A stretch of 64,000 bases of DNA from Solimonas soli DSM 21787. Its GTDB lineage: Bacteria; Pseudomonadota; Gammaproteobacteria; Nevskiales; Nevskiaceae. The stretch lies in the NCBI RefSeq assembly GCF_000474945.1, contig NZ_AXDW01000004.1, forward strand, positions 1 through 64,000. The letters are read 5' to 3'. The translations under genes and the position numbers were made by a program. This document shows, piece after piece, positions 40,825 through 50,908 of the stretch. Position 1 is the stretch's first letter. Every line of letters starts with the position of its first letter. A model generated the notes under the pieces. That model made no database searches and was not told the DNA's origin. It saw only the letters and a list, made by a program, of their open reading frames with translations.

Positions 40825-42909
40825 GTGAACTTCCGCATTGCCGACACCTTTACCGGCAGCCTCGCGCGCCTGACTGGCGAGGAACAGAAAGCGGTTAAAA
40901 CCACCGCATTCGACCTGCAGATAGATCCGGCCCAGCCAGGGATGAGCTTCCACAAGCTCGATCGCGCCAAGGACAAGAACTTCTGGTCTGTCCGCGTCAG
41001 CAGCGACATCCGGATCATTGTTCATAAAACGGATTCCAGCCTGCTGCTCTGCTACGTCGACCACCACGACAAGGCTTATCAATGGGCCGAACGCAGGAAG
41101 CTGGAGACACATCCTGCGACCGGCGCTGCGCAGCTGGTCGAGATTCGGGAGCGTGTGCAGGAAGTCGTCATTCCGAAGTATGTGGAGATTCACGAGCCTG
41201 CGCCGACGCGTGCCGTAACGGCGACTAAGCCACCGCTGTTTGCGAATCGAACGGATGCGGAACTTCTCTCTTATGGTGTTCCAGAGGAATGGCTTCCGGA
41301 TGTTCGCGCGGCTGACGAGGATAGCCTTCTGATGCTGGCGGATCATCTGCCGGGGGAGGCGGCCGAAGCGCTCCTTGAGCTGGCAGTCGGTGGTATGCCT
41401 AAGGTCGCGACGGCAAAGGTCGCCGATCCATTCGAGCATCCGGACGCGCAACGTCGCTTCCGCGTGATGAAGGACGTGGAAGAGCTGGAACGCGCTCTGG
41501 CCTTCCCCTGGGAGAAGTGGACTACCTTCCTGCATCCTGCGCAGCGGCAATGGGTGGAGCGGGAATACACTGGCCCGGCCCGCATCGCCGGGTCGGCTGG
41601 CACGGGCAAGACCATTGTCGCTCTGCATCGCGCCGTGTTCCTTGCGCGCAGTCAGCCGGAATGTCGGGTGCTGTTGACGACGTTTTCGGAGACTCTTGCG
41701 AATGCGCTGAGGACCAAGCTCCGTCGCCTGATCGGCAGCGAGCCGCGGCTTGGCGAAAGGATTGATGTCCATTCGATCGATGCCATCGCATCGCGGCTAT
41801 TCGAGAAGCATATTGGCAAGCTGAAGTTGGCTGATGAAGGCGTGGTCAAAAGCGGCATGCAGGCGGCGATGGCTGCTGGTGATTCGGGCAAGTTCACAAT
41901 CGGTTTCTTGCTGTCGGAATGGACCGATCTGGTTGATGCATGGCAGCTCGACAGTTGGGAGGCGTACCGTGACATCAAGCGCCTGGGGCGCAAGACGAGG
42001 CTGTCGGAGGCGCAGCGCAACACCTTATGGACGCTGTTTGGCGCCGTGCGCAAGCAATTGGCAGCGGATGGATACACGACTCGATCAGGCATGTTCACCG
42101 CTTTGGCTGAAAAGCTGAAAGGGCTTGCGCAAAGGCCATTCGATTTCATCGTTGTTGATGAGGCGCAGGACCTTGGCGTTGCTCAGCTACGCTTCCTCGC
42201 CGCGCTCTGTGAAGGCGGTCCCAACAGTCTGTTCTTCGCCGGCGACCTTGGTCAGCGAATCTTCCAGCAGCCGTTCTCATGGAAGGCGCTGGGTGTGGAT
42301 ATTCGGGGGCGGTCGCGGACTTTGCACATCAACTACCGGACTTCCCATCAGATCAGGGCACAGGCGGATCGGCTGCTCGGCCCAGAGATTTCGGATGTCG
42401 ATGGCAACACAGAAGAGCGCAAAGGCACGATCTCGGTCTTTAACGGACCGGTGCCGGAGGTTGGCACTTTCGATTCCGTGTCAGCGGAAGCGGCGGCGGC
42501 TTCTGCGTGGATCAAAGAGCGTCAGGCCGAGGGCTACCTGCCTCATGAGCTAGGGGCATTCGTGCGCTCAGGCGCTGAACTATCACGCGCCATCGCAGCG
42601 GTTGCGGCCGCCGGTCTTCCATACAAGGTCCTGGATGATGGCGTCGAGACGATTGCTGGCCATGTCTCCATCGGCACGATGCACCTCGCCAAAGGGCTCG
42701 AATTCCGCGGCGTCGCGGTCCTGGCGTGCGACGATGAGGTGATTCCGCTTCAAAGTCGCATCGACGGCATCGGTGATGAGGCCGACCTCGAAGAGGTTTA
42801 CAGCACTGAGCGTCATTTGCTCTACGTCGCTTGTACCCGCGCACGTGATCGCCTGTTCGTCAGCGGCGTCGGTCCGGCGTCGGAATTTCTGGACGACCTG
42901 TTGGCGTAG
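40825..42909 (+). CDS. RelE-like domain fused to UvrD/Rep-type SF1 helicase
   Basis: A 694-residue fusion. The first 90 residues ('FHKLDRAKDKNFWSVRVSSDIRIIVHKT') look like a RelE/ParE toxin fold. After a linker comes a complete SF1 helicase with Walker A GSAGTGKT (256-263), Walker B DEAQD (445-449), 'RTLHINYRTSHQIR' and 'STERHLLYVACTRARDRL'. Only some UvrD-like proteins carry such a domain, and they occur in defence islands. It starts at GTG 40825, 8 bases after the PIN gene, and ends 29 bases before the convergent sufS stop, marking the right edge of the island. Function in phage defence is inferred. Confidence 0.85.
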   Translation: MNFRIADTFTGSLARLTGEEQKAVKTTAFDLQIDPAQPGMSFHKLDRAKDKNFWSVRVSSDIRIIVHKTDSSLLLCYVDHHDKAYQWAERRKLETHPATGAAQLVEIRERVQEVVIPKYVEIHEPAPTRAVTATKPPLFANRTDAELLSYGVPEEWLPDVRAADEDSLLMLADHLPGEAAEALLELAVGGMPKVATAKVADPFEHPDAQRRFRVMKDVEELERALAFPWEKWTTFLHPAQRQWVEREYTGPARIAGSAGTGKTIVALHRAVFLARSQPECRVLLTTFSETLANALRTKLRRLIGSEPRLGERIDVHSIDAIASRLFEKHIGKLKLADEGVVKSGMQAAMAAGDSGKFTIGFLLSEWTDLVDAWQLDSWEAYRDIKRLGRKTRLSEAQRNTLWTLFGAVRKQLAADGYTTRSGMFTALAEKLKGLAQRPFDFIVVDEAQDLGVAQLRFLAALCEGGPNSLFFAGDLGQRIFQQPFSWKALGVDIRGRSRTLHINYRTSHQIRAQADRLLGPEISDVDGNTEERKGTISVFNGPVPEVGTFDSVSAEAAAASAWIKERQAEGYLPHELGAFVRSGAELSRAIAAVAAAGLPYKVLDDGVETIAGHVSIGTMHLAKGLEFRGVAVLACDDEVIPLQSRIDGIGDEADLEEVYSTERHLLYVACTRARDRLFVSGVGPASEFLDDLLA

Positions 42910-42938
42910 CTGCAAAGGGAGCTGCTAGGCCTCCGCCA

Positions 42939-44168
42939 TTACGCGAACAGCCGTGCGACTTTCTGCAGTGCCGCGAGCAGCTGGTCGATGTCGTCCTCGC
43001 CGTTGTAGACCGCCAGCGAGGCGCGCGCCGTCGCCGGCACCTGGAAGCGCTCCATCAGCGGCATCGTGCAGTGATGGCCGGTGCGGATCGCGACGCCTTC
43101 CATGTCGAGGACCGAGCCGATGTCCTGCGGATGCGCCTTGTCCATCACGAACGACAGGATGCCGGCCTTGTGCGGCGCGGTGCCGATGATGCGCAGGCCC
43201 GGCACTTCGGCGAGGCGCCGCGTGCCGTATTCGAGCAGCGCATGCTCGTGCGCGGCGACCGCGTCGAGGCCGATATCGTCCAGCCAGTCGATCGCCGCGG
43301 CGCAGCCGATCGCGCCCGCCATGTCCGGCGTGCCCGCTTCGAACTTGTACGGCACCTCGTTCCAGGTGCTGCCGGAAAACGCGACGGTGCGGATCATGTC
43401 GCCGCCGCCCTGCCAGGGCGGCATCGCTTCGAGATGCGCGCGCTTGGCGTACAGTGCGCCGAAGCCGGTCGGCCCGTAGAGCTTGTGCGCCGAGAACGCG
43501 TAGAAGTCGACGTCGAGCGCCTTCACATCGACCGGCAGATGGGCGATGCCCTGCGCGCCATCGACCAGCACCGGAATGCCGCGCGCATGCGCCTCACGAA
43601 TGATGTCGGCGACCGGATTGATCGTGCCCAGCGAATTCGAGACCTGCGCGACGGCGACCAGCTTCGTGCGCGGGCCCAGCAGTTTCTTCCAGGCGTCGAG
43701 ATCGAGCGAGCCGTCGTCGAGCACCGGCGCCGCGACGGTTTTCGCGCCGGCGAGCTGCCAGGGCACGATGTCGGAATGATGTTCCATGCCGGTGACGAGC
43801 ACCTCGTCGCCGGGCTGCAGGCGCGGCTGCAGGAAGCTGCGCGCGACCAGATTGATGCTCTCCGTCGTGCCGCGCGTGAAGACGATTTCCTCGCGGCTCG
43901 CCTTGATGAAGGCGGCGATGCGATCGCGCGCACCCTCGTAGGCGGTGGTCGCGCGCTCGGCGAGCTCGTGCACGGCGCGGTGCACGTTGGCGTTCTGGTG
44001 GCGGTAGTAGTAGTCGATGGCCCGCAGCATCGCTTCGGGCTTCTGTGTGGTCGCCGCGTTGTCGAGATAGGCGAGGCGCTTGCCGCGCACCTTCTCCTGC
44101 AGGATGGGGAACTGCGCGCGGATCGCCGCGAGATCGAGCGGCTTCGCCGCGGACGCGACGGCGCTCAT
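42939..44168 (-). CDS. sufS: cysteine desulfurase SufS
   Basis: PLP enzyme that takes sulphur from cysteine for iron-sulphur cluster assembly by the SUF system. The 409-residue protein has the PLP lysine K229 in 'AFSAHKLYGPTG' and the catalytic C367 in 'IRTGHHCTMP', as in type II desulfurases, which need a SufE or SufU partner. The ATG at 44168 overlaps the sufD stop (ATGA). It is the last gene of the visible suf operon; no sufE, sufU, sufA or sufT follows, because the accessory island begins immediately downstream on the other strand. Confidence 0.97.
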   Translation of the reverse strand: MSAVASAAKPLDLAAIRAQFPILQEKVRGKRLAYLDNAATTQKPEAMLRAIDYYYRHQNANVHRAVHELAERATTAYEGARDRIAAFIKASREEIVFTRGTTESINLVARSFLQPRLQPGDEVLVTGMEHHSDIVPWQLAGAKTVAAPVLDDGSLDLDAWKKLLGPRTKLVAVAQVSNSLGTINPVADIIREAHARGIPVLVDGAQGIAHLPVDVKALDVDFYAFSAHKLYGPTGFGALYAKRAHLEAMPPWQGGGDMIRTVAFSGSTWNEVPYKFEAGTPDMAGAIGCAAAIDWLDDIGLDAVAAHEHALLEYGTRRLAEVPGLRIIGTAPHKAGILSFVMDKAHPQDIGSVLDMEGVAIRTGHHCTMPLMERFQVPATARASLAVYNGEDDIDQLLAALQKVARLFA

Positions 44169-45441
44169 GCCGGTTCTCCTTCTGCTTCGACTGCGCCGGG
44201 CGGAACGCGCAAGGCGTCGAGGTCCAGGTCGGCGCCGAGCGCGGCGGTGATGCGCTGCGCGACGCGCGTGCGCAGGCCGGCGTGGGGAATCTTCTCGATC
44301 ACGTCGTTGGCGAAGCTGTAGGTGAGCAGCGCGCGCGCCGTGGCTTCCGACACGCCGCGCGCGCGCAGGTAGAACACCGCGGCCGGATCGAGCTGGCCGC
44401 AGCTGACGCCGTGCGCGGCCTTGACGTCGTCGGCATAGATTTCGAGTTCGGGCTTGGCGTCGATTTCGGCGCCCTTGGCCAGCATCAGGCTGGCGATGCT
44501 CTGTTCCGAGTCGCTCTTCTGCGCGCCGCGCTGCATGACGACGCGACCGTTGAGCACCGACCGGCTCGGCCCGAAGCCGAGGCCGCGGAAGAACTGCCGG
44601 CTGGTGCCGTGCGTGGTGGCGTGGTCGATCTCGTACTGGTTGTCGAGATGGACCTTCTGCTCCGAGGCGAACAGCCCGGCCAGCTCGGCGTAGGCGCCCG
44701 GCGCGTCGAGGCGTACGCGCCAGTCGTTGCGGATCAGCTGGCCGCCGAGATCGACGTTGACCAGCGAAAGGCGCGCGTCGCGGCCGACCGTGGCGGCGCA
44801 GTGCAGCCACTGCGTCGTCGCGCGGCTTTCGTCCTGCACGCGGACGAGCGTCAGCCGCGCGCCCTCATCGAGTTCGATCGCCAGGCTCTGCGTGCCGAGG
44901 CGTTCCGCGCCGGGCAGGCCGACGTTCTGCACGATCAGGGTCGCCTGCGCGCCGCGCTCCAGCTTGACGCGATGCGCGAGATGCGTCATCTCGCCGGTGT
45001 CCTGCGCGTTCGATACCGTGAGCAGGTGCACCGGCTGCGCGAGCGTCGCGCGGCGCGCGACGACGAGCTGCAGGCCGGGCTGCGCGAAGGCGCGATGCAG
45101 GCCGGCGAGACCGGCATGCGTGTCGGGCAGCGGCAGCGTGTCTTCCACCGTGTCGGCGCCGGCCACGCGGCGGCCGTTGACGAAGACGTGCTCGTCGCAG
45201 CCGGCGAGTCGCCAGCTTCCGTATGGCGTGTCGACCGCCGCCGCGAGCCGCACCGGCCGCGCGGGCAGGGCCGCGAGATTCGTGTAGTGCCAGCGCTCGA
45301 TCGAATCGTCCGGCAGGCCGAATTCGAGGAAGGCGTCGAAGGCCGCGGCGCGCGCGCTGCGCTCGATGCCGGACAGCGAGCCGGCGAGCTGCGCGAAGGC
45401 CTCGCCATACGAGGCGTGAATGCTGTCGCTTGCCTTCGTCA

Positions 45442-45442
<1 letters not shown>
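44165..45442 (-). CDS. sufD: Fe-S cluster assembly protein SufD
   Basis: Scaffold subunit of the SufBC2D complex. The 425-residue protein belongs to the SufB/SufD beta-helix family ('HLDNQYEIDHATTHGTSRQFF' and 'GRVVMQRGAQKSDSEQS' near residues 265-305, then 'DPAAVFYLRARGV'). The ATG at 45442 overlaps the sufC stop; an adjacent GTG at 45445 is an alternative start. It is encoded between sufC and sufS with four-base overlaps on both sides, so translation is tightly coupled. Confidence 0.96.
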
Positions 45443-46194
<752 letters not shown>

Positions 46195-46302
46195 CTCTCG
46201 TTCCAGCTGATGCGTGGGGCGGGTGCAACCCGCCTTCCGCGGTGTTTGTTTTCGCGCCGGCAGGCCGTCCATGTCGCGACTTCGGTTCCTGATCCGGCCC
46301 CG

Positions 46303-46324
46303 GCCCGGTCATCCATGACCGGGC
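46303..46324 (-). promoter_or_regulatory. hairpin in the sufB-sufC gap
   Basis: Perfect 10-bp inverted repeat GCCCGGTCAT / ATGACCGGGC with a 2-base loop, placed between sufB and sufC in an otherwise tightly packed operon. No T-run follows, so it is more likely an mRNA processing or stability element, or a partial terminator, than a full terminator. Confidence 0.4.
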
Positions 46325-46372
46325 GTTCGCCGGCGCCGATTGCCATTCAAGGCAATCGTCGACAACTCCGGC

Positions 46373-47866
<1,494 letters not shown>

Positions 47867-47899
47867 GAGGTCGCTATCCGTAGGTTCGGCCGGTCCCGG

Positions 47900-48358
47900 T
47901 CAGGCCCGGACCAGCGGGAATTCTCGAGGGCTGAGGCGCGGCGGGGGCGTAGCCGCGCCCTGCGCCATCTGCGCGAGCGTGACGGCTTCCAGCGCTTCGC
48001 GAATGGCCGTATTGATGAGCCGCCAGTTGGCGCGCGTCGCGCAGTCGGTCTCGATGCTGCAGGGCTCCGGGCCGTGCGCCGAGCAGGTGGTGACGGCGAT
48101 CGGCCCTTCCAGCGCCTTGATGATGTCGGCGATCGAGATGCGCTCCGCCGCGCGCCCCAGCCGATAGCCGCCGTGGGCGCCGCGCAGCGATTCGAGCAGG
48201 CCGTCCTTGGTCAGCACTTTCAGCAGCTTGGCGACGGTCGGCGACGGAATCCGGGTGCGTTCGGCGAGTTCCTGGCCGGTGTGCGTGCGGCCGGGCTCGC
48301 GCGCCACCGCCGTCATCAGGACGGTGGCGTAGTCGGCGAGTTTGCTCAGCTTCAGCAC
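47900..48358 (-). CDS. Rrf2 family SUF system Fe-S regulator
   Basis: A 152-residue Rrf2/IscR-like regulator placed directly before sufB. The winged HTH spans about residues 10-60 ('TRIPSPTVAKLLKVLTKDGLLES'), and three cysteines C92, C100 and C106 ('TTCSAHGPEPCSIETDC') could bind a [2Fe-2S] cluster, as in IscR. It should repress the operon when clusters are plentiful. The start is GTG at 48358. An AT-richer patch just upstream (about 48366-48405) is the likely promoter-operator, but no clear consensus was identified. Confidence 0.9.
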   Translation of the reverse strand: MLKLSKLADYATVLMTAVAREPGRTHTGQELAERTRIPSPTVAKLLKVLTKDGLLESLRGAHGGYRLGRAAERISIADIIKALEGPIAVTTCSAHGPEPCSIETDCATRANWRLINTAIREALEAVTLAQMAQGAATPPPRLSPREFPLVRA

Positions 48359-48502
48359 GGGCGGAACCTAAATGGGACCAGATCAGTACGGATTGCCAGT
48401 TTAGCGGATGCGGCGTGCGGTTTGAAGATGAAGGCGGCCATGCGGCCGAAGCGTTTCCGCGCGCGCTTGGTCGCGGGCCGGCGACTGCCGCATCATCCGC
48501 GC

Positions 48503-48979
48503 ATGAACCCTGACATCGAAACGATCGCCGCCGATGCGGTCTGGGACGTCGAACGGCCGTTCGTCGAAATCGCCGTGATCGGCGCGGCCGACATCGACCG
48601 CTTCGGTCACACCAACAACGTCGTGTATCTGTCCCTGCTCGAGCGTGTCGCCTGGTCGCACTCGGTCAGCCTCGGCCTCGATTTCGAGTCCTACGAACAG
48701 CTCGGCAGCGGTTGCGTGGCGCGCCGCCACGAACTCGATTACCTGGCGCCGACCTTCGCCGGCGACACGCTGTGGCTGGCGACCTGGGTGCACGAGAACG
48801 ACTTCCGCCTCAGCATGTGGCGTCGCTACCAGATCGTGCGTGCGGCCGACCGCAAGACCGTGCTGCGCGGCCAGACGCAATGGGTCTGCGTCGACATGAA
48901 GAGCGGCCGGCCGAAGCGCATGCCGCCCGCGTTCCGGGCCTACCGGCCCTGGCCGCGGCGCGAGGGCAGCGCGGCATGA
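48503..48979 (+). CDS. acyl-CoA thioesterase, 4HBT (hotdog) family
   Basis: A 158-residue hotdog-fold protein. The catalytic-region pattern 'IDRFGHTNNVVYLSLLERVAW' (about 32-52) matches 4-hydroxybenzoyl-CoA/YbgC-type thioesterases, with the acidic D33 and GHTNN. It hydrolyses acyl-CoA or acyl-ACP thioesters of unknown chain. The ATG at 48503 is divergent from the suf regulator. The stop overlaps the next start (ATGA), coupling it to the Rdx protein. Confidence 0.87.
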   Translation: MNPDIETIAADAVWDVERPFVEIAVIGAADIDRFGHTNNVVYLSLLERVAWSHSVSLGLDFESYEQLGSGCVARRHELDYLAPTFAGDTLWLATWVHENDFRLSMWRRYQIVRAADRKTVLRGQTQWVCVDMKSGRPKRMPPAFRAYRPWPRREGSAA

Positions 48980-49278
48980 GCATCGATCACCGGCGCGGCG
49001 CGCGCGTCGTCATCGAATACTGCCCGCGCTGCCGCTGGCTGCTGCGCGCCGCCTGGACCGCGCAGGAATTGTTGACGACTTTCGAGAACGAACTCGCCGA
49101 GGTCGCGCTGCGGCCGGCCGACAGCGGCGTGTTCCGCGTGTATCTCGACGACGAGCTGCTCGCCGATCGCAAGCGCGACGGCGGCTTTGCCGATCTGCCG
49201 GCGCTCAAGCAGGCGATCCGCGACCGCGTCGCGCCCGGGCGCGATCTTGGCCACAGCGAACGCAAGGCGGCGGACTGA
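48976..49278 (+). CDS. SelT/SelW/SelH (Rdx) family protein
   Basis: A 100-residue thioredoxin-like protein with the redox motif C-P-R-C in 'VIEYCPRCRWLLRAAWTAQELL' (about 16-37), the Cys-for-Sec form of selenoprotein W-like proteins. The end 'RKRDGGFADLPALKQAIRD' is also typical. It is probably involved in thiol redox reactions. It is coupled to the upstream thioesterase by a four-base overlap and runs tail-to-tail against the DUF3293 gene. Confidence 0.87.
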   Translation: MSIDHRRGARVVIEYCPRCRWLLRAAWTAQELLTTFENELAEVALRPADSGVFRVYLDDELLADRKRDGGFADLPALKQAIRDRVAPGRDLGHSERKAAD

Positions 49279-49285
49279 GGCGGCT

Positions 49286-49708
49286 TCAGGCGCCGAGCCA
49301 GACCAGCTGCGGCGCCGCGCCGAGCGCGCCGCGCAACAGCGCCCGCTGGCCGTAGCGCCGGGCGAGGGCTGCGATCGCCGCCTCGGGCGCATCGAACACG
49401 CAGCGGCCGGCTTCATCCCATTGCGCGTCGTCGCCGCGGTTCAGGCTCGGCACGTGGCGCCAGCCGGCCGCGTCCAGTTCGTGCACGAAGGCGGCGAGGC
49501 GCGCCGCGTTGTGCGCCGCCGGCCGGCGCTGGGCGCCGGGATTGCAGGGCGTGACGATGTGCCAGTGCGCGCGGCAGCCGGCGGCGCGCAGCGCGGCATC
49601 GGCCGCGGCGTCGATCGCGCCGACGCGGCGCGTCCAGCGTTGCCCGCCGAGCTCGCAGTCGTAGCGCGCGTCGGCGAAGGCCGCGGCCAGTGCCGTGTCG
49701 CGTGTCAT
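49286..49708 (-). CDS. DUF3293 family protein
   Basis: A 140-residue cytoplasmic protein fitting DUF3293, recognised from 'HIVTPCNPGAQRRPAAHNAARLAAF' (about 49-73) and the late 'WDEAGRCVFDAP' segment. No biochemical function is established for this family to my knowledge. The ATG overlaps the stop of the alpha/beta hydrolase gene at 49705 (ATGA), so the two are co-translated. Confidence 0.75.
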   Translation of the reverse strand: MTRDTALAAAFADARYDCELGGQRWTRRVGAIDAAADAALRAAGCRAHWHIVTPCNPGAQRRPAAHNAARLAAFVHELDAAGWRHVPSLNRGDDAQWDEAGRCVFDAPEAAIAALARRYGQRALLRGALGAAPQLVWLGA

Positions 49709-50214
49709 GCGGCGAGCACGTCGGCCAGCAGGCGGTCGAGCAGCAGGTCGAGCATCGGCAGCTGGTCGTTCAAGGTGTGGCCGGAATCGAGAACGTGCAG
49801 CGCCGCGCGGTGCTTCTGCGCGAAGCGCTGCACCTGCGCCAGCGGCACGATGTCGTCGTGCCAGCCGTGCACGACGGTGCAGCGCTGCGGAATATCCTGC
49901 GGTTCGCCGTCCCAGCCCGGGTAGGGGAAGTAGAGCGCGGGCGCCATGAGGAACAGCGCCTGCGGCCGCAGCGCCGCGCAGGCCATCGCCGACACGTAGC
50001 CGCCCATGCTCGAGCCGGCGAGCACCAGGCGTCGCGCCTGCGGACGCAGATCGAGCAGCTGGGCGATGCGGGCCTGCGGGTCCTGCGTGTGACTATAATC
50101 CGGGCTGATGACGGCGAAGCCGCGCCGTTCGGCGGTGGCGGCGAGGTGCCGGATCTTGATGCCCCACGGCCCGCTTTCCTTGCCGTGCGCGAAGACGATC
50201 AGAGGGTCGGTCAT
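49705..50214 (-). CDS. small alpha/beta hydrolase
   Basis: A 169-residue alpha/beta hydrolase with the oxyanion 'VFAHGKESGPWG' region, the nucleophile elbow GSSMGG (about residue 68), an acidic residue in 'HGWHDDIVP' and the final His in 'DSGHTLND', a complete catalytic triad. It resembles the compact YqiA/UPF0227-like esterases. In-frame extension upstream would run into the divergent gene's leader; ATG 50214 gives the natural 'MTDPLIVFAHG' start. The substrate is unknown. Confidence 0.82.
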   Translation of the reverse strand: MTDPLIVFAHGKESGPWGIKIRHLAATAERRGFAVISPDYSHTQDPQARIAQLLDLRPQARRLVLAGSSMGGYVSAMACAALRPQALFLMAPALYFPYPGWDGEPQDIPQRCTVVHGWHDDIVPLAQVQRFAQKHRAALHVLDSGHTLNDQLPMLDLLLDRLLADVLAA

Positions 50215-50266
50215 CGTGTTAGCTTTCCCGCTTGAAGAGGCACACCGCAGCTGAGAAGGTCGGCGC

Positions 50267-50584
50267 ATGATACGCAAAGGCAAGGGCGGGGCAGACGAGC
50301 AGGCGAATGCCGGCGGCCGCCGCGCGCGGCGTCGCGCCAAGGATCCGCTCGACGTGCAGCTGACGGTGCGCTTCAAGTTCGGCACCGAGGCCGATGACCA
50401 GGTCACCGTCATCAACAATCGCCGCGTGCCGATGGTGGGCAGCGTGATCAGCAACCGCGACCGCATCGTCAAGGGCTTCGTCAATCTGCTGATCCGTACC
50501 GCGCTGAAGCAGCCGCGCGTGGCGCGCGAGCTGTTTCCGCTGCTGACCCTGCCGGTGCGCCGGCGCCTTCCGCAATCGAGCTAG
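50267..50584 (+). CDS. hypothetical basic protein
   Basis: A 105-residue protein with a Gly/Arg/Lys-rich, probably disordered N-terminus ('GRRARRRAK', about 17-25) followed by a compact part 'LDVQLTVRFKFGTEADDQ' and 'RIVKGFVNLLIRTALKQP'. GAGAAGG upstream supports the ATG at 50267. No family is recognised; the basic tail could suit nucleic acid binding, but that is speculation. It lies 52 bases from the divergent hydrolase and 11 bases before a small membrane protein gene. Confidence 0.5.
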   Translation: MIRKGKGGADEQANAGGRRARRRAKDPLDVQLTVRFKFGTEADDQVTVINNRRVPMVGSVISNRDRIVKGFVNLLIRTALKQPRVARELFPLLTLPVRRRLPQSS

Positions 50585-50595
50585 TTCGCGCGGCA

Positions 50596-50898
50596 ATGAA
50601 AGCGCTCCATCTCTTCAACGGCGTGATGCTGTGCCTGACGGCGACTTTCGCCGTCACGCTCGGCGCCGTCTGCGTGATGTACCTGGTCCATCTCGACGAG
50701 CTGCCGCGGCTGCGCGGCGAATGGCATCTCGTGCTGCAGGTCACCGTGCTGTTCACGGTCCTGACCGCGATGTCGGCCGCCGCCTTCTGGGCGCAGTGGC
50801 GGCACTACGCCTGGCGCTGGCCGGCCGAAGGCGCCCTGCTGCTGGCGCTGGCCGTCGGCGGCTGGCTGCTGCAGCGAACCCTGGGCGGATCGCCCTGA
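50596..50898 (+). CDS. small membrane protein, three predicted TM segments
   Basis: A 100-residue protein with hydrophobic segments near 8-31 ('VMLCLTATFAVTLGAVCVMYLV'), 46-64 ('VLQVTVLFTVLTAMSAAAFW') and 76-94 ('EGALLLALAVGGWLLQ'). No family is recognised. It begins 11 bases after the preceding basic protein and ends 10 bases before the membrane alpha/beta hydrolase, so the three probably form one transcript. Confidence 0.65.
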   Translation: MKALHLFNGVMLCLTATFAVTLGAVCVMYLVHLDELPRLRGEWHLVLQVTVLFTVLTAMSAAAFWAQWRHYAWRWPAEGALLLALAVGGWLLQRTLGGSP

Positions 50899-50908
50899 CG
50901 AGGAGCGC

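Noticed and set aside
32095-42909. Search for integrase, transposase or terminal repeats marking the island as a mobile element
   Set aside because: No such gene or matching end repeats were seen, so no mobile element feature is called.
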